Part shown: positions 36,727 to 45,008 of the stretch, piece by piece | How the letters are laid out: each line of letters starts with the position of its first letter | How positions within the stretch are numbered: position 1 is the stretch's first letter | DNA from: Aeromicrobium massiliense JC14 | Lineage (GTDB): Bacteria; Actinomycetota; Actinomycetes; Propionibacteriales; Nocardioidaceae | Assembly (NCBI RefSeq): GCF_000312105.1 | Contig: NZ_HE978636.1 | Span: forward strand, 585,642 to 649,641 | Direction: 5' to 3' | DNA length: 64,000 nt | Translations under genes and position numbers: made by a program | Notes under the pieces: generated by a model | Database searches by the model: none | Told to the model about the DNA's origin: nothing | What the model saw: only the letters and a program-made list of their open reading frames with translations

Positions 36727-37611
36727 TCAGAGGCCGACGGACTCGTAGATCTCCTCGATCGCGTCGAGGTAGGCGCCGGTGTCGTCGCCCGCGGCGGCGT
36801 GGGCGGCCTGGGCGCGAGCGATGACGTCGGCCGCGACCTGCTCGTAGCGGGCATTCCACGCCTCGGCGTCGAACTGCCAGTAGCCGCAGGTGTAGAAGTC
36901 GCTCTGCTCCCAGCCGAGCACCTTGCGCAGGTGACGGCGGACCGCGCGGCTGGCGCGCGCCTCGCCGGCGAACCAGACGTAGCGCTCGCCACCGGTCTCC
37001 GGCAGCGCCCGGCCCAGGACGGCGCGGGTGAGCGCCTCCTCGACGGCGCGCTCGTCCTGGACGACCTGCCACGTGATGGTGACGTCGCCGGGCGAGGGGA
37101 GGTCGAGCTCGTCGGCGGCGTCGGTCAGCACCACGAGCGCCTCGGCGCGCTGACCGGGACGCAGCCCGCGCAGGATGCGGGCGAGGGCCGGGACACCGGT
37201 GATGTCGCACACCAGCAGCTGCCACGGGACGTCGGCGCCGGCGGTGTACAGGCCGCGGGGCTCGACGACGCCCACCTCGGAGCCGATCGCGCAGTCGCCC
37301 GCCCAGGCCGCGCCCGGGCCGACGTCGTGGAGCGCGACGTCGACGTCGATCTCGGCGCCGCCGGCGGTCTCGCGGTGGTCGGAGATCGTGTAGACGCGGC
37401 TGATCGGCTCGACGGCGCCCTCGGGGAACGTGACGTTGAAGTCCGCGTCGATCTGCGGGAGGAACAGCTCCTCGCCCTCGGGGGCGATGAGCACGCGCAC
37501 GTACTCGTCCGGGACGTCCGTCGTCACCGGCGCGGGCAGCGCCAGGGTGAGCCGCACCAGGTGCGGGGTCAGCTGACGCCGGTCGGTCACGGTGGCACGG
37601 CAGGTCTGCAT
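36727..37611 (-). CDS. Siderophore-interacting protein (ViuB/SIP family ferric reductase)
   Basis: A 294-residue FAD- and NAD(P)H-binding flavoreductase that releases iron from ferric siderophores. The FAD motif reads SRVYTISDHRE near residue 95, corresponding to the family RxYTxR position. WAGDCAIGSEVGVVEPRG and LVCDITGVPALARIL follow, and the SIP C-terminal block includes VWFAGEARASRAVRRHL and SDFYTCGYWQ. ATG 37611. An iron box of the DtxR/IdeR type lies 23 bp upstream, so expression should rise when iron is scarce. The right REP cluster ends 15 bp after its stop. Confidence 0.9.
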   Translation of the reverse strand: MQTCRATVTDRRQLTPHLVRLTLALPAPVTTDVPDEYVRVLIAPEGEELFLPQIDADFNVTFPEGAVEPISRVYTISDHRETAGGAEIDVDVALHDVGPGAAWAGDCAIGSEVGVVEPRGLYTAGADVPWQLLVCDITGVPALARILRGLRPGQRAEALVVLTDAADELDLPSPGDVTITWQVVQDERAVEEALTRAVLGRALPETGGERYVWFAGEARASRAVRRHLRKVLGWEQSDFYTCGYWQFDAEAWNARYEQVAADVIARAQAAHAAAGDDTGAYLDAIEEIYESVGL

Positions 37612-37633
37612 GAGGGTCCTCTCGGCAGGTTTC

Positions 37634-37652
37634 TTAGGGAAGGCTAACCGAC
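37634..37652. promoter_or_regulatory. DtxR/IdeR-type iron box
   Basis: TTAGGGAAGGCTAACCGAC matches the iron-box consensus TTAGGTTAGGCTAACCTAA at 15 of 19 positions. It sits 23 bp upstream of the siderophore-interacting protein start, suggesting iron-dependent repression. It also lies 36 bp from the divergent FemAB gene start. Confidence 0.75.
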
Positions 37653-37687
37653 ATCGCCTGAGAAGCCCAGGTTGGTAGCCTCGACGG

Positions 37688-38809
37688 GTGACCCGACCCC
37701 TGCGCGTCCGACCGATCACCCCCGAGCAGCACCTGGCCTTCCTGCGCACGCAGCCGTCGGCGAGCTTCCTGCAGACCCCGGCCTGGGGGCAGGTGAAGAA
37801 CGAGTGGCGCAGCGAGTCCGTCGGCTGGTTCGACGGTGACGAGCTCGTCGGCGCCGGCCTGGTGCTCTACCGCAAGGTTCCGAAGCTCGACCGCTACCTC
37901 GCGTACCTGCCCGAGGGTCCCTCGATCCGGTGGGACGCCGCCACGCTGGACGACTGGCTGACCCCGCTGCGCGCCCACCTCAAGGCGTCCCACGCGTTCG
38001 GCATCCGCATGGGTCCGCCGGTCGTGCGCCGCCGCTGGCACGCCGACACGATCAAGAAGGCGCTCGCCGACGACGGCCTCAACACGCTGGGCGAGGTGCC
38101 CGCGGACGAGGCGGACCCGGCCGCCGAGGCGGTCCGCGACGCGCTCGTGGCCGCCGGCTGGACGCCCGTCCCCACGACCGGCGGATTCTCGGCCGGCCAG
38201 CCGGCGTTCAACTTCCAGCTGCCGCTGGCCGGACGCACCGAGGACGAGGTGCTGGCCGGCATGAACCAGCTGTGGCGCCGCAACATCAAGAAGGCGGCCA
38301 AGAACGGCGTCGAGGTCACCCGCGGCACGCGCGCCGACCTGGCCGACTTCCACCGGGTCTACGTCGAGACCGCCGAGCGCGACCACTTCACGCCGCGGCC
38401 GCTGTCGTACTTCGAGCGCATGTGGGACGCGCTCACCGCCGAGGACCCCGAGCGCCTGACGCTCTACCTCGCCCATCACGAGGGCGACCTCGTCGCCGCC
38501 ACCACGCTGGTGCGGGTCGGCGAGCACGCCTGGTACTCCTACGGCGCCTCGACCACCGAGAAGCGCGACGTGCGCGGCTCGAACGCCGTGCAGTGGCAGA
38601 TGATCCGCGACGCCCTGGCCGCCGGCGCGACGGTCTACGACCTGCGCGGCATCACCGACACCATCTCGTCCGACGACCCGCACCGCGGCCTGATCCAGTT
38701 CAAGGTCGGCACCGGTGGCGAGGCCGTCGAGTACCTCGGCGAGTGGGACCTGCCGATCAACCGGGTGCTGCACAAGGCGTTCACGGTCTACATGGGGAGG
38801 CGCGGATGA
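37688..38809 (+). CDS. FemAB-family peptidoglycan interpeptide bridge aminoacyltransferase
   Basis: A 373-residue protein of two GNAT-like halves. SFLQTPAWGQVKNEW opens the first, and GMNQLWRRNIKKAAKNGVEV separates them. The second half has FERMWDALTAEDPERLTLYLA, WYSYGAS, and the C-terminal YDLRGITDT and GLIQFKVGTGGEAVEYLGEWD blocks of the FemX/MurM type. It should transfer an amino acid from tRNA to the lipid II stem peptide, probably glycine or alanine. GTG start. The stop overlaps the following racemase-like gene by 4 bp. Confidence 0.88.
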   Translation: MTRPLRVRPITPEQHLAFLRTQPSASFLQTPAWGQVKNEWRSESVGWFDGDELVGAGLVLYRKVPKLDRYLAYLPEGPSIRWDAATLDDWLTPLRAHLKASHAFGIRMGPPVVRRRWHADTIKKALADDGLNTLGEVPADEADPAAEAVRDALVAAGWTPVPTTGGFSAGQPAFNFQLPLAGRTEDEVLAGMNQLWRRNIKKAAKNGVEVTRGTRADLADFHRVYVETAERDHFTPRPLSYFERMWDALTAEDPERLTLYLAHHEGDLVAATTLVRVGEHAWYSYGASTTEKRDVRGSNAVQWQMIRDALAAGATVYDLRGITDTISSDDPHRGLIQFKVGTGGEAVEYLGEWDLPINRVLHKAFTVYMGRRG

Positions 38810-39840
38810 GCTTCCGGCTGCACGTCGACGGGGCGCGCTGGCGCGCCCACCTGCGCCACCACGCGGCGGCCCACCCGGGCATCGTCCCGGTGGTCAAGGG
38901 CAACGGCTACGGCCTCGGCCGCGACGTGCTCGCGCGCGAGGCGGCGACGCTCGGCGTCGACATGATCGCCGTCGGCACCTACGCCGAGGTGCCCGGCGCG
39001 CTGCAGGACTTCGCCGGGGACGTCCTCGTGCTGACCCCGTGGCGCCCGTTCCTGGACGACGTCGTGCTGGACCCCCGGGTCGTGCACACGGTCGGACGGG
39101 TCGAGGACGTCGCGGCGCTCGCGGCCACCGCGCCCGCGGGCACCCGCGTCGTGGTGGAGGGCGAGACGTCGATGTCGCGCCACGGTCTGGACCGGCACGA
39201 GATCGCCGCCGCGGTCGCGGCGCTGGGCGAGCTGCAGGTCGAGGGCTTCGCGCTGCACCTGCCGCTCGGCCGCGGCCACCTGGCCGAGGCGGAGAGCTGG
39301 GTCGCGGCCCTGGAGACCTCGCGGCTGGACACCAGCACCGTCTTCGTCTCGCACCTGGACCCGGCCGAGCACGCCGAGCTGGCCTCGCGCCGCCCCCAGC
39401 TGACGATCCGGCCGCGGGTCGGCACGTCGCTGTGGCTCGGCGACCCGGGCGCGCTCTCGGTGCGCGCCCACGTGCTGGACGTCCACCAGGTCGAGCGGGG
39501 GGAGCGCGTCGGCTACCGCCAGCGCCCCGTGCCGCGCGGCGGCTACCTGCTCGTCGTGGCCGGCGGCACCAGCCACGGCATCGGCCTGGAGGCACCCAAG
39601 GCGGTCACCGGCGTCCTGCAGCGCGGCAAGTCCGTCGCCCGCGGCGGCCTCGAGGCCGCCGGGCTGGCGCTGTCGCCGTTCGTGGTGGCCGGCCGTCAGC
39701 GCTGGTTCGCCGAGCCTCCGCACATGCACGTCAGCCTCGTGCTGCTGCCCGAGTCGGTGACCCCGCCCGCCGTGGGCGACGAGGTCACCGCCTCGGTGCG
39801 GTTCACCACGGCGTCCTTCGACGCCGTGGTGATCGACTGA
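38806..39840 (+). CDS. Alanine racemase-like PLP protein lacking the usual catalytic Tyr
   Basis: A 344-residue fold-type III PLP protein. Lys31 in VVKGNGYGLG is the Schiff-base lysine of alanine racemases (usually VVKADAYGHG). MSRHGLD matches the MxRxGL motif, and RPRVGTSLWLGDPG the phosphate-proximal region. In the C-terminal domain the catalytic Tyr motif VGYADGY is replaced by VAGGTSHGIG around residues 251-260. It is therefore unlikely to be a standard alanine racemase. ATGA overlap with the FemAB gene implies a cell-wall amino acid role; this is inference. Confidence 0.75.
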   Translation: MSFRLHVDGARWRAHLRHHAAAHPGIVPVVKGNGYGLGRDVLAREAATLGVDMIAVGTYAEVPGALQDFAGDVLVLTPWRPFLDDVVLDPRVVHTVGRVEDVAALAATAPAGTRVVVEGETSMSRHGLDRHEIAAAVAALGELQVEGFALHLPLGRGHLAEAESWVAALETSRLDTSTVFVSHLDPAEHAELASRRPQLTIRPRVGTSLWLGDPGALSVRAHVLDVHQVERGERVGYRQRPVPRGGYLLVVAGGTSHGIGLEAPKAVTGVLQRGKSVARGGLEAAGLALSPFVVAGRQRWFAEPPHMHVSLVLLPESVTPPAVGDEVTASVRFTTASFDAVVID

Positions 39841-39841
39841 C

Positions 39842-42103
39842 CTACGGCTTGGCGGCGTTGCCGGTGCCCGAGTCGGCCGGCGGCGGCACGATCGGCGTCT
39901 GGCTCGGCTGCGTCGGCTGCGTCGGCGTGGGCTGCGTCGGCTGGGTGGGGGTCGGCTGGGTCGGGCGCGTCGGGGTGGGACGCGTCGGCTCCGGCTTCTC
40001 CTCCTCTTCCTCCTTGACGCACTTGGACTTGCTCTTGTTGAGCGTCTCGCCGTCCTCGCACTCGGGCACGGTGCTCACGCACTCGCCCTCGGACGAGCTG
40101 TAGCGCTCGCCGTCGCCGCAGGTCGGGGCCGGCGCGACGTAGTCGGTGCCCTGGTCGGCCTTGATGTTGGCCGGCGGCGGGAACGAGCCACAGTCGGAGG
40201 AGTCCAGGACCTTGTTCATGTAGTTGGCGAAGGTCTTGGCCGGGTACTGGCCGCCGTAGAACGTGGGCATGTAGCCCTCGAGGTCCTCGTTGCCCTTGCC
40301 GCGGTTGTACATGACCGCGGTGGTGAGCTTCGGCGTCGTGCCGACGAACCAGGACGACGACACGTGCTGGTCCTTGCGCGGGCCGGCGGTCGCGGTGCCG
40401 GTCTTGCCCGCGGTCGGGCAGATCGTCCGGCCGTTGGTGCCGGTGCCGTTGCTCACGACGCCCTGGAGCGCCTTGAGCGTGTCGGCCGCGACGTCCTTGT
40501 CGATGGTCTGCTTGGGACGCGCGTCGTGCTTGTAGAGCACCCGCTTCTCGGGGGACTCGACGCGCTTGACCACGAACCACTCCGAGCGCTTGCCCTCGGC
40601 GGCGAGCGTCGCGTAGGCGTTGGCCATGTCGATGGTCGGGATGACCTCCGTGCCCAGCGACGTGACGACGCCGCGGACGTTCTCGTCGTCGTAGACCGAC
40701 AGGGCGCGCTCGCTGACGCCGGCGTCCTTGGCCGCCTTGACGATCTTGTCCGGGCCGTCCTCCATCTGGACGGTCAGGTCGACGAACGCGGTGTTGATCG
40801 ACTCCTCGGTGGCGCGCTCGAGCGGCACGCGGCCGAAGGACTGGCCGCCGGAGTCGCCCTGGTTGCCGATCGTCACGCTGCTGCCGGGCAGGCGGTACGG
40901 CGAGTTGCCGTCCAGCTGGGTCTTGAGGCTGAAGCCGTTGTCGAGGGCGGCGACGACGCCGAACACCTTGAACGTCGAGCCGGGCTGGGCACCGAGGGTG
41001 GCCCAGTTCAGCTGGCTCTTGAGGAAGTCGTCGCCGCCGAACATCGCCTTCACCGCGCCGGTGCCGGGCTGGACGGTGACCAGCGCCTGGTGCAGCTCCT
41101 TGAGCCCGTCCGGACGCGACTCGCGGACCGCCTCGACGGCCGCGTTCTGCATCTTGCGGTCGAAGGTGGTGACGATGCGCAGGCCGCCGCCGTCGATCTG
41201 GGCGTCGGTGTAGCCCAGGCCGACCAGCTTCTTGCGGACCAGGTCGAGCAGGAAGCCGCGCGTGCCCTTGTAGCGGCCGCTCGTGGACTTCTTCTTGAAC
41301 TCGGGCAGGCGCTGGGAGAACTCGTCGTACTGGGCCTGCGTGATCGCGCCGGCCTTGAGCATGCCGGACAGGACGTACCGGTAGCGCGGCATCATCCGGT
41401 CGTCGACCTCGTCGGCGTACGGGTCGTAGTAGCTGGGGTTGTTGATGATGGTCGCCAGCGCCGCGGCCTCGTCGACCTCGAGCTTGGACGCGCCGTGGCC
41501 GAAGTAGGTCTTGGACGCGACCTGCACGCCGTACGCGCCGTTGCCGAAGTAGATCGTGTTGAGGTAGCCCTCCAGGACCTCCTCCTTGCTCTGCTGGCGC
41601 GAGATCTTCAGCGACAGGATCGCCTCCTTCACCTTGCGGCTGTACGAGCGCTCCTGGTTGAGGTAGAGCACCTTCACGTACTGCTGCGTGATCGTCGAGC
41701 CACCGCTGGTGATCTCGCCGCTCGTGGTGTTGTTGCGCACCGCGCGCAGGATGCCCTTGAAGTCGATGCCCTCGTTGTCGTAGAACGTGCGGTCCTCGGC
41801 GGCGATGACCGCGGACCGGATGGTCTCGGGCATCTGCTCGAACTCGATGGACTCGCGGTCCTGCGTGGCGAAGCTGCCGATCTGGGACTTGCCGTCGCTG
41901 TAGTAGACCTTCGTGGTCTGCGTCTTGAAGTCGGCGTTCGCACTGGGCACGTCGATGAGCTGGTACAGCGCGAACAGCGTCGCCACACCCAGGACCAGGC
42001 CCAGGGAGAAGAGCACGGCGAGCCAGCGGAGGGTCGAGACCCACCACGACTTTCCGGTGCCACTGATCTTGCGCGCGAGCTTCTTCACTCCGGGCATCTC
42101 CAT
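39842..42103 (-). CDS. Class A penicillin-binding protein (bifunctional)
   Basis: A 753-residue protein that polymerises and cross-links peptidoglycan. It has a short cytoplasmic tail and one membrane helix near residues 25-48. The glycosyltransferase GT51 domain includes AAEDRTFYDNEGID, GGSTITQQYVK and LNTIYFGNGAYGV. The transpeptidase has nucleophile Ser in GAQPGSTFK, SxN in ESINTAF and KTGTA. The C-terminus is Cys-containing, then EEEEEKPEPTRP and an unusual PTxP/PTQ repeat tail. Start 42103 is a best guess because no clear ribosome site is visible; ATG 42097 is the alternative. Confidence 0.92.
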   Translation of the reverse strand: MEMPGVKKLARKISGTGKSWWVSTLRWLAVLFSLGLVLGVATLFALYQLIDVPSANADFKTQTTKVYYSDGKSQIGSFATQDRESIEFEQMPETIRSAVIAAEDRTFYDNEGIDFKGILRAVRNNTTSGEITSGGSTITQQYVKVLYLNQERSYSRKVKEAILSLKISRQQSKEEVLEGYLNTIYFGNGAYGVQVASKTYFGHGASKLEVDEAAALATIINNPSYYDPYADEVDDRMMPRYRYVLSGMLKAGAITQAQYDEFSQRLPEFKKKSTSGRYKGTRGFLLDLVRKKLVGLGYTDAQIDGGGLRIVTTFDRKMQNAAVEAVRESRPDGLKELHQALVTVQPGTGAVKAMFGGDDFLKSQLNWATLGAQPGSTFKVFGVVAALDNGFSLKTQLDGNSPYRLPGSSVTIGNQGDSGGQSFGRVPLERATEESINTAFVDLTVQMEDGPDKIVKAAKDAGVSERALSVYDDENVRGVVTSLGTEVIPTIDMANAYATLAAEGKRSEWFVVKRVESPEKRVLYKHDARPKQTIDKDVAADTLKALQGVVSNGTGTNGRTICPTAGKTGTATAGPRKDQHVSSSWFVGTTPKLTTAVMYNRGKGNEDLEGYMPTFYGGQYPAKTFANYMNKVLDSSDCGSFPPPANIKADQGTDYVAPAPTCGDGERYSSSEGECVSTVPECEDGETLNKSKSKCVKEEEEEKPEPTRPTPTRPTQPTPTQPTQPTPTQPTQPSQTPIVPPPADSGTGNAAKP

Positions 42104-42205
42104 CGTTCGAGGACGTTGCACAGGGCCGCATCCGCCGAAGGACGGGCACGACATCCGGACCAGTGTGGCGGATCGAGCCACAAAATCGAGAGTCGTGAGC
42201 GTGGG

Positions 42206-42244
42206 GTGTTCCCGAACACACCCGTTCGATGTATCGTCCCGATA
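42206..42244. promoter_or_regulatory. Two inverted repeats upstream of padR
   Basis: GTGTTC-CC-GAACAC (42206-42219) is a perfect 6-2-6 inverted repeat and TATCG-TCC-CGATA (42232-42244) a perfect 5-3-5 one. Both lie between the divergent PBP and padR genes, and the second overlaps a TATAAC -10-like element at 42242-42247. PadR regulators bind AT-containing dyads of this size, so autoregulation is likely. Confidence 0.55.
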
Positions 42245-42279
42245 TAACAAGTTGGGCACATCGAGCGGGGGGAGTGGAC

Positions 42280-42867
42280 GTGGCACGACGCAGCAACGCG
42301 CTGGAGCTGGCCGTCCTCGGCCTGCTGCACGAGGCGCCCATGCACGGCTACGAGCTGCGCAAGGAGCTCAACGTCGTCCTCGGCTGGGGCCGCGTGCTGT
42401 CGTACGGCACGCTCTACCCCACCCTCAAGGCGCTCGTGGCGGCCGGCCACATCCAGGCCGAGACGCCCGTGCTGCCCGAGGCCGACACGCTCGCCCGCGG
42501 GCGCAAGGCCCGGATCGTCTACCAGCTCACCGGCGACGGCAAGGACCGTTTCGCCGAGCTGCTGGAGGACGCCGGCCCGAGCACGTGGGACGACGAGAGC
42601 TTCGACGTGCGGTTCGCGTTCTTCTCCCGGGTCGCGGTCGCCACACGCATCCGCGTGCTGGAGGGCCGCCGGGCCCGGCTGGAGGAGAAGCTCGAGCGGA
42701 TCCGCCGCGCGTACACGACGCGCCGGCGAGGCAAGGACGCCTACCGGCTGGAGCGCCAGCGACACCGTCTCGAGCTCGCCGAGCTCGAGATCCGATGGCT
42801 CACCGAGCTCATCGACCGGGAGCGGGCGGCACAGACGTCGCCGCGTCCCGACACCGTCAACGAGTAA
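42280..42867 (+). CDS. PadR-family transcriptional regulator
   Basis: A 195-residue regulator. The winged helix covers residues 1-95 with LELAVLGLLHEAPMHGYELR and LSYGTLYPTLKALVAAGHI. A C-terminal helical Vir-type dimerisation domain (ARLEEKLERIRRAYTTRRRG) follows. GTG 42280 is 5 bp after GGGGGAG and preferred over GTG 42274. Immediately upstream of ino1 (12 bp), an arrangement conserved in mycobacteria, so it probably controls ino1 as well as itself. Confidence 0.9.
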   Translation: MARRSNALELAVLGLLHEAPMHGYELRKELNVVLGWGRVLSYGTLYPTLKALVAAGHIQAETPVLPEADTLARGRKARIVYQLTGDGKDRFAELLEDAGPSTWDDESFDVRFAFFSRVAVATRIRVLEGRRARLEEKLERIRRAYTTRRRGKDAYRLERQRHRLELAELEIRWLTELIDRERAAQTSPRPDTVNE

Positions 42868-42879
42868 CACGGAGGACCC

Positions 42880-43971
42880 ATGGGTTCGGTTCGAGTAGCG
42901 ATCGTGGGCGTCGGCAACTGCGCGACGTCCCTGGTCCAGGGTGTGACGTACTACAAGGACGCGCCGGCCGAGGGCCACGTGCCCGGCCTCATGCACGTGA
43001 AGTTCGGCGAGTACCACGTCAGCGACGTCCAGTTCGTCGCCGCGTTCGACGTCGACGACAAGAAGGTCGGCAAGGACCTCTCCGAGGCCATCGGCGCCTC
43101 GGAGAACAACACGATCAAGATCTGCGACGTCCCCACGCTGGGCGTCGAGGTGCAGCGCGGCCACACGCTGGACGGCCTGGGCAAGTACTACCGCGAGACG
43201 ATCGAGGAGTCGGCCGCCGACCCGGTCGACGTCGTCCGGGTGCTCCAGGAGACGCAGGCCGACGTGCTCGTCTCCTACCTCCCGGTCGGCTCGGAGGAGG
43301 CGGACAAGTTCTACGCGCAGTGCGCCATCGACGCGGGCGTCGCCTTCGTCAACGCCCTGCCCGTCTTCATCGCCTCCGACCCCGAGTGGGCCAAGAAGTT
43401 CGAGGACGCCGGCGTCCCGATCATCGGCGACGACATCAAGAGCCAGGTCGGCGCGACCATCACGCACCGCGTCATGGCCAAGCTGTTCGAGGACCGCGGC
43501 GTCACGCTGGACCGCACGTACCAGCTGAACGTCGGCGGCAACATGGACTTCAAGAACATGCTCGAGCGCGACCGCCTGGAGTCCAAGAAGGTCTCCAAGA
43601 CCCAGGCCGTCACGTCGAACCTGACCGGCGAGCTGGCCGGCAAGGTGCACGACCGCAACGTCCACATCGGCCCGAGCGACTACGTCGCGTGGCTGGACGA
43701 CCGCAAGTGGGCGTACGTGCGCCTCGAGGGCCGCGCCTTCGGCGACGTGCCGCTGAACCTGGAGTACAAGCTCGAGGTCTGGGACTCGCCGAACTCGGCC
43801 GGCATCATCATCGACGCGATCCGCGCGGCGAAGATCGCCAAGGACCGCGGCATCGGCGGCGCGCTGCTGAGCGCCTCGTCCTACCTGATGAAGAGCCCGC
43901 CGGTGCAGCGCGACGACGACCACGGCCGCGCCTCCCTCGAGGCGTTCATTGCGGGCACCGAGGAGCGCTGA
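42880..43971 (+). CDS. ino1: Inositol-3-phosphate synthase
   Basis: Isomerises glucose 6-phosphate to myo-inositol 3-phosphate using NAD, which supplies inositol for phosphatidylinositol and mycothiol. The 363-residue actinobacterial-length enzyme has an N-terminal NAD motif [16 protein letters not shown]. It also has [33 protein letters not shown] and the [13 protein letters not shown] substrate block. ATG with GGAGG 7 bp upstream, 12 bp after padR. A strong 15-bp terminator hairpin follows. Confidence 0.96.
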   Translation: MGSVRVAIVGVGNCATSLVQGVTYYKDAPAEGHVPGLMHVKFGEYHVSDVQFVAAFDVDDKKVGKDLSEAIGASENNTIKICDVPTLGVEVQRGHTLDGLGKYYRETIEESAADPVDVVRVLQETQADVLVSYLPVGSEEADKFYAQCAIDAGVAFVNALPVFIASDPEWAKKFEDAGVPIIGDDIKSQVGATITHRVMAKLFEDRGVTLDRTYQLNVGGNMDFKNMLERDRLESKKVSKTQAVTSNLTGELAGKVHDRNVHIGPSDYVAWLDDRKWAYVRLEGRAFGDVPLNLEYKLEVWDSPNSAGIIIDAIRAAKIAKDRGIGGALLSASSYLMKSPPVQRDDDHGRASLEAFIAGTEER

Positions 43972-43994
43972 CCCGCCGCTCGTGACCGCCTGAC

Positions 43995-44028
43995 GACGGG
44001 CCCCCGACCACACGGTCGGGGGCCCGTC
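43995..44028. terminator. Perfect 15-bp hairpin between ino1 and the LysR gene
   Basis: GACGGGCCCCCGACC and its exact complement flank an ACAC loop (43995-44009 and 44014-44028). Placed between convergent ino1 and LysR-family genes it can terminate both, since the stem is symmetrical. Confidence 0.85.
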
Positions 44029-44035
44029 GCCGTCC

Positions 44036-44938
44036 CTAGGGTGCGCGGGTGGCCTCGACGGCCACGAGCACCAGCTCGGCGACCGCGTCCGGGAGGCGCT
44101 CGTGCGGCCGCCAGACCGCGGTGAGCGGCCGGCGCAGGTCCAGGTCCAGGTCCACGGGCACCCGCACGAGACGCCCGGTCTCGAGCTCGGCCACGACGGC
44201 GCGAGCGGGCACCACGGCCGGGCCGATCCCGGCCAGTGCGGCACCGACGAGCGCGGTCGTGCTGCTGGCCTCGAGCGCCACCGCGACCTCCCGGCGCACC
44301 GCGGTCTCGAACGTGCTGCGGGTGCCGCTGCCCGGCTCGCGCATGACCCACGCACGGTCGGCGAGCGCGTCCGCGTCGACCGGGGTCCGCCGGCGGGCCC
44401 ACGGGTCGCCCGGCGCGACCACCACCACGAGCCGGTCGTGGCCGATCGTGCGGGTCTGCAGGTCGGTCGGCCGCGTGGCCGTCTCGATGAAGCCGACCTC
44501 GACGGCGCCGGAGCGGACGAGCTCGGCGACGCGGGCGCTGTTGACCACCTGCAGCCTCGGCTGCACGTCCGGACGGCGGGCGCGCAGCTCGGCGATCCAG
44601 CGGGGGAGGAGGAACTCGGCGACCGTGAGGCTCGCGGCGATCGCGACCTCGCCACCGCGCTCGGTGCTCATCGCCGCCAGGCTCTCGCGCATCGTGTCGA
44701 GGTGGTGCAGGACGGGACGGGCCCAGGCGACGACGGCGTGGCCGTCGGTGGTCAGGCTGGAGCCGCGCGCCGAGCGCTGCACCACCGCGAGCCGCCACCG
44801 CGTCTCGAAGGCACGCACGCGGGCGCTGGCCGCGGGCTGCGTGAGCCCCAGCGCGGACGCCGCCGCGTTGATGCTGCCGCGCTCGTCGAGCGCGACGAGC
44901 AGCCGCAGGGTGGTCACGTCCAGGTCCGGATGAGTCAT
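44036..44938 (-). CDS. LysR-family transcriptional regulator
   Basis: A 300-residue LTTR. The N-terminal helix-turn-helix reads GSINAAASALGLTQPAASARV (about residues 21-41). The co-inducer domain from residue 90 starts GEVAIAASLTVAEFLLPRW. It is divergent from a YeiH-type exporter, matching the usual LysR/YeiH pairing, and probably regulates it in response to sulfur or cysteine-type signals. The ATG at 44938 sits almost on a GGAGGTG site, so spacing is tight; GTG 44941 may be used. Confidence 0.88.
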   Translation of the reverse strand: MTHPDLDVTTLRLLVALDERGSINAAASALGLTQPAASARVRAFETRWRLAVVQRSARGSSLTTDGHAVVAWARPVLHHLDTMRESLAAMSTERGGEVAIAASLTVAEFLLPRWIAELRARRPDVQPRLQVVNSARVAELVRSGAVEVGFIETATRPTDLQTRTIGHDRLVVVVAPGDPWARRRTPVDADALADRAWVMREPGSGTRSTFETAVRREVAVALEASSTTALVGAALAGIGPAVVPARAVVAELETGRLVRVPVDLDLDLRRPLTAVWRPHERLPDAVAELVLVAVEATRAP

Positions 44939-45008
44939 CACCTCCGGTGATACCCCGCCGCGACCGTGATGTCTACCGGCCGCGCCGTCGTCCGGCGACG
45001 GTGGAGGG

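Noticed and set aside
39890..40010. DNA tandem repeat array
   Set aside because: It is the coding of the PBP Pro-Thr tail, explained by the protein.
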